Positions 14,378 through 26,133 of a DNA stretch of 64,000 nt are shown here, piece after piece. Location: positions 8,984,173 to 9,048,172 of the forward strand of contig NC_091293.1 in assembly GCF_038502225.1 (NCBI RefSeq). Direction: 5' to 3'. Numbering within the stretch: position 1 is the first letter of the stretch; each line of letters opens with the position of its first letter. Made by a program: the position numbers and the translations under genes. The DNA is from Cherax quadricarinatus (Eukaryota; Arthropoda; Malacostraca; Decapoda; Parastacidae). The notes beneath the pieces are model-generated. The model did no database searches and was not told where the DNA came from. It was given only the letters and a program-made list of their open reading frames with translations.

Positions 14378-14802
14378 TATTACAACCCAGGATTCCAAAT
14401 GGCCTGTAACCCCGGGTGTAATGGGAGCAAATAAACACAGTAGAAAAAGTTTAGACTTATATTATCCTTCACCAATTTATAACAGCAATATGTACACTAT
14501 GTACAGTGATAAGTATAGTGCACTCCACGGTAAGCAAAGCAGAAATAGAAGCCATAAGATAGCAGACCGTGCTTCAACCAGCTCTAGAATGGGAATGACA
14601 AGGGCAGACAGGAGAGCGGTACCCACATAACCTCTGCGATTGCCAAAACCATCTTCTTATTGGCTAGAACCTGGTCACTAGTTGAACGACGGGGCCCCAT
14701 CATCAACTCTTAGCAACCTGGTTCGCTGGTTGGGGGAGATAGCCTGTAAATGAGGGTGTGTACATGCGCCGAATAAAGGTTACGTACTCTTTGCATGCCA
14801 CA
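14378..14802 (-). repeat. 3' LTR of the Gmr1-like element
   Basis: 425 bp. On the minus strand it begins TGTGGCATGCAAAGAGTACG and ends GGGTTGTAATA. Against the other LTR I count five substitutions plus a 10-bp duplication (CACTATGTAC near 14,503), that is about 1.2% substitutions. It contains GCCGAATAAAGG near 14,768-14,780 on the plus strand. Confidence 0.92.
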
Positions 14803-15114
14803 CCCCGAGAAGGCTCAGGATTAGGCTGCCACCTCCCAGTGGTAACCGTGCCGCCATGGCACAAAATAATGGGACCGCCTTTCCTCTCCACCATCCAACT
14901 CTTAGATAGAGCTCAGCTTTTCTCGTGACCAAAAGCCAAACCCTAAACTTAGAGTGAGACAGCAGTCAGACAGGCTAGCATAGGTCCAAGATACAGGCGG
15001 ACGGTAGCCCGCATCCCCTCACTAAAAAAAAAAAAAACCACACCAGGGGATAAAAAAAAAGAGCATGAAAAGGGGTTACCACAAATAACATCCTAACCTA
15101 AATAAATTAAAATT

Positions 15115-16500
15115 TTAGACTCTAGATAAAGAGTCTGCCAACATATTTTCTTTGCCGGCAATATATTTAATTGAAATATTATATGGCTGCAGCCTTAGCG
15201 TCCAGCGCATAAGCCTTGTGTTGTTGTTCTTCATGGCTTGGAGATATACTAGAGGATTGTGATCACTGTAGACTGACCACCTGCGATGTCTGGCCCACAT
15301 AAACATCGAAATGCTCCAAAGCCAGTATCAGCGCGAGGGCTTCTTTTTCAATGGTAGAGTAACCCCTCTGATGTGGCTGGAACTTGGCTGAAAAGTATGC
15401 TACAGGCTGCAACTCCTTGTTCCCGATTTGTAATAGTACTGCCCCAACCCCAGACTCGCAAGCATCAACCTGTAATGAAAAAGGTTTGGAGAAGTCTGGA
15501 GACAAGAGAATGGGTGCAGTACACAATCTTTTTGCTTTATTAAAAGCAGTGTTACAGTCTGAGGTCCAATTAAAGGGAACTTTGTAACTGGTAAGAGAGG
15601 TAAGAGGGGCTACAATATCTGAGAAATTCTTACAGAATCTTCTGTAAAATCCTATCATGCCTAGGAAACGTTGAAGAGATTTCCTATCATGAGGAACTGG
15701 ATAATCTTTAATAGAAAGAACTTTAGCAAGTTTAGGTGCAACTTCACCACTACTTACTTCATGGCCTAGAAAAGTGACAGTGGCCTGGCCAAAGGAAGAT
15801 TTAGATAAATTAACTGTTAAATGGGAACTCTTAAAGGTCTCAAACAGAGCCTGAAGTCTAAGTAGGTGTTGATCCCAAGTATCAGACACCACAACAATAT
15901 CATCTAGGTACGCTGCCGTGCCTTCAAGTCCTTTAATAGCCTGATGGATAAGTTTCTGGAATGAAGAGGGGGAATTTTTCATTCCGAAGGGGGTAACTGT
16001 ATTGATAATGACCTCCTGGAATTACGAAGGCAGAGATTTCCTTCGCCTTATCTGTCAAAGGTACCTGATAGTAGCCTTTAAGGAGATCTAACTTGAACAC
16101 AAAAGTAGTCTTACCCACAAAGTCAATTAAGTCATCCAGACGAGGAAGAGGGTAAGCATCTGTAATGGTGACCTCGTTCACCTTACGGTAGTCTGTACAC
16201 ATACGAAACCCTCCATCAGCCTTCTTCACAAGGATGCACGGTGAAGCCCATGGACTAGATGACTCCTCCACTAAACCATGCTTTAACAAAAATTCTACTT
16301 CCTGCTGAAGTAGCCTTTGCTTTTCAGGATTAGCTCTGTAGGGGGAGAGTTTAATTGGTTTAGAGTTTCCCACATCTACATCATGGTAACCTAACGTACA
16401 TTTTTTCGGCACATCCGAAAAAATATTAGGATATGACTGTAGAAGCTCAGTTAAATTTGTTGCTTGCATTTCAGATAATCCCTCCATTAAAGGGCTAGGA
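15115..16500 (-). pseudogene. Gmr1-like pol, reverse transcriptase and RNase H
   Basis: The RT starts near 16,390 (IKLSPYRANPEKQRLLQQEV) and has GGFRMCTDYRKVNEVTI, FKLDLLKGYYQVPL and the catalytic YLDD at about 15,900-15,911 (AYLDDIVVVSD). The RNase H follows with DACESGVGAVL, YSTIEKEALALI, SDHNPLVYL and ADSLSRV, and a stop at 15,112-15,114. A single missing base near 16,000 (HYQYS to TPFGMKNSP) and a shift near 15,290 break the frame. This segment lies downstream of the integrase, directly before the 3' LTR. Confidence 0.9.
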
Positions 16501-17600
16501 TCCTTGAGGAGGACAGAATTTGAAAGTTTAATATTAATTTCAGAGATAGAGTGCAAAGAGTCAGAGTTGTCCTCAGAGGTAGAGGACAGAGTCATTACTG
16601 GGACTTTATCTGGTGTATGAAAGGCCTTTATTTGATTAATGTGGTAAGTTTTAGTTTTTGAGGTCTTATCAATGGGAGCTACCACATAATTTACATCAGA
16701 TAATCTACTTACAATCTGCATAGGTCCCGTAAATCTAGCTTTCAAGGTGTGGTCAGGTATAGGTTCCTGCACCAACACCTTGTCTCCTGGATGGAAGGAG
16801 CGGAATTGTGCACTTCTGTCATACCTCTGTTTCATCTTGCTTTGAGCTGTCTTTAGGTTAGCCTTGGCTAACTGACGTGCCACCTGCAACCTTGAAGACG
16901 GGTTGTAGAGTGCTGAGCTAACGTCTTCTCCCATCCATCCTTCTTTGAGCACCCGAAGAGGACCTCGTACATTGTGCCCAAAGATCAGCTCAAAAGGACT
17001 ATACCCTGTAGACTCTTGCACCGTTTCTCGTACTGAGAACAGCAACAAAGGTAGTGATTCATCCCAGTCTGTAGGAAAGTGCATGCAAAAACTTCTCATC
17101 ATTGTTTTTAATGTCTTTCCAAGGCGCCTTGGGACTGAGGATGATAGGCAGTGGATAAGTTGTGGATTATCCCTAACCTAGTTAATACTTCCCTAAATGC
17201 TTTGGCAGTGAAGTTAGTACCTTGATCACTTTGAATAGTTTTAGGAATGCCAAAACAAGAAATGAATTTTGTTAAAGCTTTGAGAATAGCTTTAGTATTA
17301 ATACTACGCATGGGAATTGCTTCAGGATATCTGGTTACTTTGACCTAGGTAGTGGACCTACACAATCTATAATTAAATCTGCAAAAGGTTCTCCATCAGC
17401 AGGTATAGGTTGGAGAGGTGCAGGTTTAATGGAATGTCCAGGTTTTCCAACTTGCTGACATTCTCGGCAACACCTAATATGATTCTTCACATCTTTCTTT
17501 AATTTTGGCCAATAAAATTCTTTTGTGATTCTATACAAGGTTTTTGTAATTCCTAAGTGACCTCCTAATGACGTATTATGAGCTATATTTAATATTTGAG
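16501..17600 (-). pseudogene. Gmr1-like pol, integrase
   Basis: The zinc-binding module reads HNTSLGGHLGITKTLYRI, YWPKLKKDVKNHI and CCRECQQ (HHCC type). The core has the first Asp in DLIIDCVGPLPRS, the second in SDQGTNFTAKAF and the Glu in QSQGALER, with 35 residues between the second Asp and the Glu, the canonical DD35E spacing. The C-terminal part has STGYSPFELIFGHNVRGPL and DKVLVQEPIPDHTLKARFTG. Small frame-shifting deletions lie near 17,337 (after PLPRSK) and 17,105 (after GALER). The domain is joined N-terminally to protease and C-terminally to RT. Confidence 0.88.
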
Positions 17601-18405
17601 GTCTATACTTTGTTGGAACCACTAACCTGTCATACAATTGCCGGCCCTCTATCTCCTTACCAGTCTCAGTGCAGATCAAATAATCGTTTTTAACTTCATA
17701 CTTGACCGGATGACCCAAAGAGGATTTACCCATGGCTGCCTCAAAAGCGAATTTTAAAGAAGGGTCCTTTCGTTGTTCCTCCCGGAAGGACAGTCCCTCG
17801 GGCATGGAAACAGAGACATCTGGCAATCCTGCAACCTGGGAATAGGAAGGCTTGATCGGGGTCTGTTCACTTGATCTACGAGGCTCTGGCCAGTTTTCCT
17901 CGTAAAACAATGTGGCTATTCCGAGATCGGAGTCGTCCAAGGATAGGTCAACATTCTCTCCAGACAACCCTTGGGATGTTGCCCGAGTTATGGCCAACAC
18001 CGGAGAAGAATTAATCATTATAGGTTCAGGACACGAACTAACAGTAGTAATGTTATTACCCAGTAATAACACTGCATCTTTCATGGGGAATCCTTTTGAG
18101 ACACCTACAGTCAAGTACCCAGTGTAATATTTGCACTGTACATAAATTTTATGCAAAGGAACAGAATATATAGCTCCTCCAAATGCTTCCAATAAAACAG
18201 GAATTCAAAGAAGTATTCTCTGAAAGGGGGTAATATTCCCTCTTACAAGTGAGCAATATTCTCCAGTATCTCTAAAGGTCTTTACTTTAGTTGTTTCTGA
18301 GTTTTCCTGAAGGGAAATAAGACTTTTGCAATAATAAGGGGCCATACCTTTTTCTACTTCCCTAGGGGACATGTTACTAGGGATATTAGAGATTTTCCCA
18401 ATGGG
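17601..18405 (-). pseudogene. Gmr1-like pol, aspartic protease region
   Basis: On the minus strand the segment after the gag stop contains KTFRDTGEYCSLVRGNITP, with DTG as the likely active-site triad near 18,270, followed by LLEAFGGAIYSVPL and GFPMKDAVLLLGNN, the flap and C-terminal psi-loop motifs of retroviral-type proteases. An in-frame TGA near 18,209 (after FQRILL) separates the active site from the rest. A charged linker (about 17,700-17,950) leads into the integrase zinc module. Confidence 0.75.
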
Positions 18406-19645
18406 TTAGGGTTTATGGGGGCAGTTGGGACTGATGTGACCTACTTGATTGCACCTGAAGCAGACGACAGGCTTGCCCTTTACTCCCTGTTGACGTTGCA
18501 AATGGTGTCGTTCTGGCTGGTGTCTCTCTGGATACTGTTGTCGAGATGCACCATGAGTAGTTTGCCTCTCCGCAGGTGGACCATATGTTGAGAAGCGTGG
18601 CTCACCAGGTGACTTAGTTGGCTGACGTAGACTTTCTCCCTGGCACTTCATTCTCCAAGGTTGACGATCTCTGCTCATGTCAGGCTGTTGAAAAGAGAGA
18701 CGGGACCGCTCGGACAATGAGCGGTTAGTTTCGAAGGTATCAGCCAACCTGGCTGCCTCCAATGCAGTGGTTAAGTCACGATCCTGCAGAAAGACTCGAA
18801 CCTCTGGTACCACAGACTCCAGCAGGTTATCAATCAGAATAAGCTGCACCAGCTCCTCAAAGGTAGAGACACCACTTGCTTTATACCAGCTGGTAAAAGC
18901 TTTGGTTTGCTGTCTCACAAAGTCCACTAGGGATTGACCAAGCTGCCGCCTGCTTAATTTAAAACGCTTGCGATATTTGGCTGGGATACATGTATATGCT
19001 CCCAACACTGTGGTCTTCACTACTTGATAATCAGAGAATTCAGCATCATTTAATACTGACGTAAATTCCTGTGCCTTACCCGATAATGCTGTATGAACCA
19101 ACGATGCCCAATGCTGTTCCGGCCACCTCAAGGCTCGAGCCTGATTTTCGAAGCTTTCGAAAAATTGCTCTGGTTCGGCCTCATTGAAGCGGGGAACAAA
19201 CTGTACTGCTTTTTGTAAACTAAAATCATTTACAGAATGCGAAAACTGCCTCCTTTCTCTTTCCCTATCAAATTCTTCCCTTGCGAATGCTCTGTTCCCT
19301 AGTTTGCTCAAGATTGATTTTTGCCAGCTCAAGTGCCAACGACGCTGATTCACCTTGAGACAACCCAGCTGCACTATACTGACCATTTTGCTCCGTAGGT
19401 GTATCATCTTCCTCCTGCGAGAACATAGGAGTTTTTGCCCTAGCTCCCGTAGAGGGAGGAGTCTGATGTGCCATCTCTTCTATAAGTTTGTCAGCAATCA
19501 GTGAACGCAGTTGCGCAGCTGTGAGAGTGCGTTTGTATGTAATGCCAATGGAACGAGCAATTTGCCAACAACGCTGTAGGGACAATTTAGGTAGGTTATG
19601 CAAAGTATATGCCGACACCAGACGTCTGACTCGTCTAGGTGGCAT
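18406..19645 (-). pseudogene. Gmr1-like gag with CCHC zinc knuckle
   Basis: Starts at MPPRRVRRLVSAYTLHNLPK (ATG at 19,643-19,645) with a SAP-like helix pair (LSLQRCWQIARSIGITYKRT). A frameshift near 19,290 separates this from the main capsid part (VPRFNEAEPEQFFESFENQA, WASLVHTALSGKAQEF, RKRFKLSRRQLGQSLVDFV). The tail has one zinc knuckle, CFRCNQVGHISPNC (CX2CX4HX4C), just before the stop at 18,406. This is typical of Gypsy gag proteins that package RNA in a cytoplasmic particle. Confidence 0.85.
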
Positions 19646-19919
19646 AAGTTATTCGCTATGCACAGTACGATTGCAGAGTACCCCAACGTAACACGATAAT
19701 TTGCAGAACACGCTTAGCTATGCACAGTACGTTTGCAGAATACGCATACAAGCAAAGCAGACTGCAAAATTCTCCACACCGAACAGGCTAGTAACAACTG
19801 ACACGCAAAATTTGTAAAGCAATGCCAGACAGCAAGCTGCACAATGTTCCTGCTACAAGCTTCACCCTAAACTCAACCGTTTCTCTAAGTCCAGCTCCAG
19901 CTCTCGGACAGGCTACCCA
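19646..19919 (-). other. Untranslated leader between the 5' LTR and gag
   Basis: 274 bp between the LTR boundary (19,920) and the gag ATG. On the minus strand the first bases after the LTR are TGGGTAGCCTGTCCGAGAGC, which start with the TGG expected of a primer-binding site. I could not match the rest to a specific tRNA 3' end, so the primer is unassigned. Confidence 0.4.
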
Positions 19920-20284
19920 TATTACAACCCAGGGTTCCAAATGGCCTGTAACCCCGGGTGTAATGGGAGCAAATAAACACAGTAGAAAAAGTTTAGACTT
20001 ATATTATCCTTCACCAGTTTAGAACAGCAATATGTACAGTGATAAGTATAGTGCACTCCACGGTAAGCAAAGCAGAAATAGAAGCCATAAGATAGCAGAC
20101 CGTGCTTCAACCAGCTCTAGAATGGGAATGACAAGGGCAGACAGGAGAGCGGTACCCACATAACCTCTGCGATTGCCAAAACCATCTTCTTATTGGCTAG
20201 AACCTGGTCACTAGTTGAACGACGGGGCCCCATCATCAACTCTTAGCAACCTGGTTTGCTGGTTGGGGGAGATAGCCTGAAAAT
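19920..20284 (-). repeat. 5' LTR of the Gmr1-like element, left portion
   Basis: The LTR is split by Tx1-A. This portion plus 26,277-26,327 together equal the 3' LTR apart from the differences listed there. Its last 16 bases, GAGATAGCCTGAAAAT (20,269-20,284), are the Tx1-A target duplication. Confidence 0.92.
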
Positions 20285-21515
20285 TTTTTTTTTTTATATT
20301 TTATTTAAAACCAACAATAGACAATAGACAAAAGGAAAAACCCTAAAGATGACAATATATGAACAAATAACTGAAAAAACGTTACATTAGATATTGAAAC
20401 ATTAACGAATAACATTACAATATAACAAATATGACCACTATTACCTACATATAAAATCAGATACCGAAGCTTAAAATTGTCCTATACTAGCTACATGTGG
20501 ATAAGTTAACTTTTCGCAAAAACATGCAAACCTATATTAACTCTTCCTCAAATTAATCATCCTTGCTCTTAATTCACACTAGAATAATAAAATACAAGTT
20601 ATAAAAAGAGCAGTTTGAATCAAAGAACATTCCACAATTATCATAAATTTACCCTAACCTAAGCCTAGTATTTCATCTGTATTATAAATGTCTAATCAAC
20701 ACGAAAATTTTACCACATACCCCTAACCATATTTGTTGGTGTACATGATACAACCTTGTATTACCATAAAGAGAAAAAAAAAGAACAAAAAAGGAAAACC
20801 CACTCTTCACCTTTAAAATCAGACTTCAATTTACATTCATGTACATACATATAAATAAGTATATAAAGTATGTTGTCTAATTGAACACAATCACTTACAA
20901 CGTCAGTTATAATATTCCGTCAACTCAACCACGAATAACTTCATCCAATTCTTACAACTTCAAGGGTTCGTAAAACTCTTAAACTACATACTTCTATTGG
21001 CACCAAATCAATTGTGCTTACAAAAATACAATTGTAAATTAAACTGGAACATAAAAAGCCATTTTGACATTTACACATTGTATCAAAATCATAAATGCGC
21101 ATAGAAAATATGTATTGTATATCATTGAAAATGTTCATGAGAAAAAACATTAATGGTATATACAAGAAAGTAAACATACATACAATACATACATATACAT
21201 ACATATACATACATATACATATATATATACATATACATATATATACACATACATACACATACACATACATATATACATACATACATACACACATACACAT
21301 ACATACACAAATACACACACACATACAACACATGCATATATATACACACATACACATACATAGTTATAAGTCGATAATTCCAAATATAACTGTATTGTAC
21401 TTGACACACTCGGAACAAATAATGTTAAAATTGCACCCCAGACATACCTCATATAACATTCATCAAACTCATCATGCTACCGCCCATTCTAGGAAACCAG
21501 CCCATTTCATCCCCC
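20285..21515 (-). other. Tx1-A 3' UTR with (CATA)n-like microsatellite
   Basis: AT-rich non-coding 3' UTR. The tract at 21,177-21,362 is a degenerate ACATATACATAC microsatellite. The terminal AAATAAAATATAAAA is shared with the 3' ends at 28,522 and 30,868. Confidence 0.85.
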
Positions 21516-24500
21516 TTACCTGCCTTTCAACTCCCGTAAATCCCGTAAAGTGAAATTCCTATAACCCTCACTTAAATCCCTCTCCCATCTCCCCCCATAC
21601 ACCTCCTTATTTCTACACTTTGTCCTATAAAAAGTTGCTGTTAATGCATTAATTCTTTCACACACGTTCGCTCCTCTCATAGCCCAAGACATATAAATAT
21701 AATCTGTAATTATATACCCTACCGCATTCTCTACCATCTGATTCACCCCACCTATGTCTAAGCTTAAAACCCTCAACACCTGCAAACCCCCCCCTCCCAC
21801 TAACCTTATTACCTTACCCAACCAAACCCTTATTAGTTCAATACATTCGCAAAAATACACTATATGGAAAACAGTCTCCCATCCACCACAAGCCTTGCAT
21901 ATCCCATCCTCCCGTATTCTCTTATGGAATAAAACCATTCCAGACGGTAAGATCCCATGTAAAAATCTATACATTACTTCTCGTACTTTAGGTTTTAAAC
22001 GTAATTTGTTCAAACGCCCCCAGATATTACGCCAATCATACATCGGATAAACACCTTCTACCACTGCTACCACTGCCTTACCTTCCACCCCATCAAGGTT
22101 TCCCAATTTAATATGTGAAGGATCGCTCATGTTTATGAGGACCCGTAACATTGCCTCACCTATTATGAACTCCCTACCCACCCACCACCGTTGCATATCC
22201 TGACGTATCTTATGAAGTCCGCCTTCCCTCGCCCCCCCCTCCCGCTTATAACTACGTTTCAAATACACACTCATAATCCTCTTTTCAACAGCTATAAGAC
22301 CCAGCCCTCCACGGCCAACCGGGAGTGTGACAACCGCTCTACCTAACCATTCGCTTCCAGTACCCCAAATGAATCTAAAAACGCGCTTTTGTAACCTTTG
22401 TATCTCACTACGAAGTATCGGATATATTGCTGCTACATGCCAAAGTTTACTATATAATAGGACATTCGTTGTAATTACTCTTTGATGCAAAGTTAAGTGT
22501 GCAGCTCGTAAACCACTGAGGCGCTTCAGTACACCATCTACAATACGCACTGAATTTATTTGTTGTGCTAACTTGATATCACTTACATAAACGATCCCAC
22601 ATATCAGTAATTGGTCCACCTTTTTCCACCTTTCAACTACTTCACATTCCTCACTTAACCTATCTCCAAGATCCATATACTTCGTTTTCTCCTTATTAAT
22701 TGACATGCCAGAAGCCTTTTCAAAAACATTTACTAACTTTTCCACCCGAGGCAAATCCCTGTTACCACTTACTAAAATCGTTGTGTCATCAACATATCCA
22801 ACAATGCCAGCCCCCCCACCCCTTTCGTCACCAACCCCATTTGCTGCCAATAAGACCCTAATTCCTCTATAAAAGGGATCCTGTAAACACGCAAAAAATA
22901 TTTGTGAAAGGGGACAACCTTGACGTAGACCCCTGCTCATCTGAATTTGTTCTCCTAACCTTCCATTTACCTGCACCCGCAAGGATGCATCTTGATACAT
23001 TAATTTGGCCCATGATATAATTTCCTCTCCAAACCCCTGCCATCTCATAATCTTCCATAACGCTTCCCTTTCTACACTATCATATGCCGCCTCCCAATCT
23101 ATAGCCAACACCCCCCCCACTCCCAATTTTACTCTTTCTTCAATAAAACTTCTAATCAAACCATGCCCGTCATACATAGACCTTCCCGGCACCCCATATT
23201 GTCCCTTATCGATCACTTTACCCAGGACCTTTTTTATTCTGTTAGCTAAAATTCTTGCAAAAATCTTATAATCACCACACAATAACGAAATAGCACGATA
23301 GTCTTTAACTGTTAATGGCTCACCTTTAGGCACTAAAACGACCACAGCCATCCGCTGCTGTGCCCCTAAAACCCGATCCCGCTTAATGATATTGAATAAT
23401 CTTACCAAAAATTCTTTTAAAACGCTCCAATTTTGGAGATAAAAGTCACTGGGCAACCCATCAATTCCTGGTGCCTTTCCTAATTGCGCCCCGGATAAAG
23501 CTACCCATGTCTCGCACTCCGTTATCGGCCCTTCCAAAACGAATCGATCATGCTCTGTCAACTCACACTGCACAAACCTTCCAATTGACTGTAATGCTAT
23601 TTCACTTATTCCCACACTTTGCGTTTTCAACTTAACCCAAGCATCAATATACCCACTCATACCCTCAGTCGTCGTCAACACCTGGTCCACTTTATACCCT
23701 TGCATACCTACCTGAACATTCAACCCCATTAACTCCATTGCCTTGCGACGTGTGTGTTGACTCCGCAACACACACGCCGACGGCCGATCTCCCCACAAAA
23801 CCTCCTCAATCCCGCCCTTAAGCCTTTCCCCATCAAACCTCTCATTTTGTAAATTCCGGATATTTTCCTTCAGACTTTCAATTTCAATAACAGGATAATT
23901 AGCATTAATTTGTGCATAACATTCGCGCAACTGCCCCTCTAAATATTTTTGAAAACCGTATTGTAACTGATTATATCTCTTCCCTCGATTAATATAATAT
24001 TCCTTAATACGTTTTTTAGCTATTGTTTCCCACCAATTAACCATGGCAACATCCCCTGGAGCTTCTACCACTAAACGATCCCACATATGTCCAAAAGACA
24101 AAAGACTATCCTCTTCCTTTAATAACTTTACATTCAATTTCCAAAATGATGGACCCCTCCGAGGCACACCCTCAATATCCACATCTATTACCACTCCTCT
24201 ATGATCGGAAAAAACCACATCTATCACATCCACCCTCCGCACAGTAACCGCACAAGGCACGTACATTCGGTCCAACCTCGCCGCATAACCTCGTTTAATG
24301 AAGGTATGCTCTACCATCCCTCCCCCCCCACACACATCCTTTAACCCCACCCCGGTCAATATATCCCCCAATATACCCAAACAACACCCCGCACCTCTGG
24401 GCTCCACATCTTTACGACGTATCACGCAATTCCAATCTCCGCCTATTATTGCAACATTCGGTAAACCACGTAAAAAATAGACCAGCACGTCCCGAACAAA

Positions 24501-24845
24501 TTTAGTTTTAATACTCACGTCACCCTCAGCCGGACCATATACACATACTAAACTAATGGGAACCCTACCCCAAGTTCCATCCACCCTAATTACCCTCCCC
24601 TCCCCCCCTTCACTACGCCTTACTATAAACGGGCTAGTTTCCTTTACCAAAATGGCAGCCCCACCTTTCAAACGCGTCGCATGTTCCATGTACACATTAT
24701 AACCACTCATATCCAACTCATAACCAGGCCTAAAATTATGTTCCTGTAAGAATACCACATCCACACCAAGTCGCACCAAATACTCATTAAACCACTTAAG
24801 CTTCCTCTCAGCTCTCAACCCGTTAATATTTATAGTAAAACACTT
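21516..24845 (-). CDS. Tx1-A ORF2: APE endonuclease and reverse transcriptase
   Basis: Open for about 1,100 codons. The endonuclease begins at FTININGLRAERKLKWF and shows LQEHNF (catalytic Glu), GGDWNCV and SDHRG. The linker has FWKLN. The RT has GKAPGIDGLPSDFYLQNW, DWEAAYDSVEREALW, SRGLRQGCPLSQIFFA and the active site YVDD (near 22,790) in place of the common YADD. The C-terminus has a CX2CX7HX4C cluster (CKACGGWETVFHIVYFC), the RT-associated zinc finger. FWKLN and the palm motifs place it in the L1/Tx1 group. No ATG lies near the start: the frame opens after a TAA at about 24,897 and overlaps the end of ORF1, so its start mechanism is unclear. Confidence 0.92.
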   Translation of the reverse strand, partial: KCFTININGLRAERKLKWFNEYLVRLGVDVVFLQEHNFRPGYELDMSGYNVYMEHATRLKGGAAILVKETSPFIVRRSEGGEGRVIRVDGTWGRVPISLVCVYGPAEGDVSIKTKFVRDVLVYFLRGLPNVAIIGGDWNCVIRRKDVEPRGAGCCLGILGDILTGVGLKDVCGGGGMVEHTFIKRGYAARLDRMYVPCAVTVRRVDVIDVVFSDHRGVVIDVDIEGVPRRGPSFWKLNVKLLKEEDSLLSFGHMWDRLVVEAPGDVAMVNWWETIAKKRIKEYYINRGKRYNQLQYGFQKYLEGQLRECYAQINANYPVIEIESLKENIRNLQNERFDGERLKGGIEEVLWGDRPSACVLRSQHTRRKAMELMGLNVQVGMQGYKVDQVLTTTEGMSGYIDAWVKLKTQSVGISEIALQSIGRFVQCELTEHDRFVLEGPITECETWVALSGAQLGKAPGIDGLPSDFYLQNWSVLKEFLVRLFNIIKRDRVLGAQQRMAVVVLVPKGEPLTVKDYRAISLLCGDYKIFARILANRIKKVLGKVIDKGQYGVPGRSMYDGHGLIRSFIEERVKLGVGGVLAIDWEAAYDSVEREALWKIMRWQGFGEEIISWAKLMYQDASLRVQVNGRLGEQIQMSRGLRQGCPLSQIFFACLQDPFYRGIRVLLAANGVGDERGGGAGIVGYVDDTTILVSGNRDLPRVEKLVNVFEKASGMSINKEKTKYMDLGDRLSEECEVVERWKKVDQLLICGIVYVSDIKLAQQINSVRIVDGVLKRLSGLRAAHLTLHQRVITTNVLLYSKLWHVAAIYPILRSEIQRLQKRVFRFIWGTGSEWLGRAVVTLPVGRGGLGLIAVEKRIMSVYLKRSYKREGGAREGGLHKIRQDMQRWWVGREFIIGEAMLRVLINMSDPSHIKLGNLDGVEGKAVVAVVEGVYPMYDWRNIWGRLNKLRLKPKVREVMYRFLHGILPSGMVLFHKRIREDGICKACGGWETVFHIVYFCECIELIRVWLGKVIRLVGGGGLQVLRVLSLDIGGVNQMVENAVGYIITDYIYMSWAMRGANVCERINALTATFYRTKCRNKEVYGGRWERDLSEGYRNFTLRDLRELKGR

Positions 24846-24849
24846 GAAT

Positions 24850-25497
24850 TCAACAAATGGGTTTTCCTTTTGTCCCCGGCATTGACTTTACCCCAGTTCG
24901 TTTTGCAACACCTCTGTCCCTCCCCCCTTTGTTGGGAATCACCTTTGCAAGCCCTTGATCCTTGGGTTCACCATTCCCTCTCTTCTGTACCTCCACCCAA
25001 GACTTTTTCCCAGGGCGTTGGGCAGGAGTTAGCACATCATCAGAATCCGATGATGCTGCAGTCCTCTTTCGTGTCCCGCCCTCCACCTGCATTTTGACAT
25101 CAGAAGCACCGTCCTGATGCACCTCCACCTCTACTGCATGCACCTTCAATCCTGTAGACTCTCTCGTCGACAAACCGTCATCTTCTGCCATACCCTCATT
25201 CACAGCCTTCCCCAGAACTGAGCCTGGGTCTTCCACCTGATCTAGGACCGATTCCTCTAACAAGTCATCCAACGCCTTTACCAAAGACGCCGCCACTTCT
25301 TCACCCATATTAGGTAGTCTCTCCTCAAAAACCTTATGTATGTCCAATGACTGAGATTCTCCCTGTAGCGTTACAACTGGCGATTCAAGCTCCTTTTCTT
25401 TGTCTACCTCCTCACTCCATGACAACCGTTGTTGGGGCGGTGTAGCAAGAGACTGTTCTCGCTCATCGCCAACCTCGTCCACTGGCTGCTGTTGCTG

Positions 25498-25528
<31 letters not shown>

Positions 25529-26133
25529 CGTTGCTGTTGTGCCGGGTACCCACTTCGTTTCTCACACTGCGCCGCGATGTGGTCATATGACCCACATAGC
25601 CGACACGTACGTTGTTGCCCCGCATACGTTACATAGACTTGAGTCCTTAATTCTTTCAACACAATATATGAAGGAATAGGGTGCCGAAGAGTCATTTTAA
25701 CTGTATACGCGCCTTCCAGCGCACCTGCATACGGTCCAGTTGCCCATCTCCCTGCTGTGGCTACGTGAACCGTCCCATAAGTACGCAGTTCACTGGTAAT
25801 ATCAAAATCAGTCGCCTCAAAAGGCACGTTCCTGATTTTCACCCAGGTGTAATGTCGAGATACATCATGAAGTCTCACCGACACAGCTGTATTAACCTGT
25901 ATGATGGTCTCCTGATACTTGTCGACCACTGCCTCGTAGACTTGTGCAGACGTCATCTTAACGAAGATTCTTGTCATTCCATTTAATGCGACACCACATA
26001 TCTCCTCATTTGCTATACCATAGGTATCGCGAATGATCGCTGGTAATAATAAATCCATGTTGGATCCTGTGACAGCACCACGGATCATCTCAATGCAGAC
26101 AGTGTTGATTCTTCTTCTGCTATTCAGCGCCAT
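24850..26133 (-). CDS. Tx1-A ORF1 protein: RRM-like region, CCHC knuckle, poly-Gln
   Basis: ATG at 26,131-26,133 (MALNSRRRINTVCIEM); I prefer it to the longer upstream extension because Tx1-B and Tx1-C align from the equivalent ATG. Roughly residues 80-180 (YTWVKIRNVPFEATDF, GAYTVKMTLRHPIPSY) look like an RNA-recognition fold, followed by TCRLCGSYDHIAAQC (CX2CX4HX4C). A CAA/CAG tract encodes about 20 glutamines at 25,487-25,550. The C-terminal half is acidic, then basic (RKRTAASSDSDD, RPGKKSW). It is expected to coat the element RNA in the RNP. The stop at 24,850-24,852 overlaps the ORF2 frame. Confidence 0.88.
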
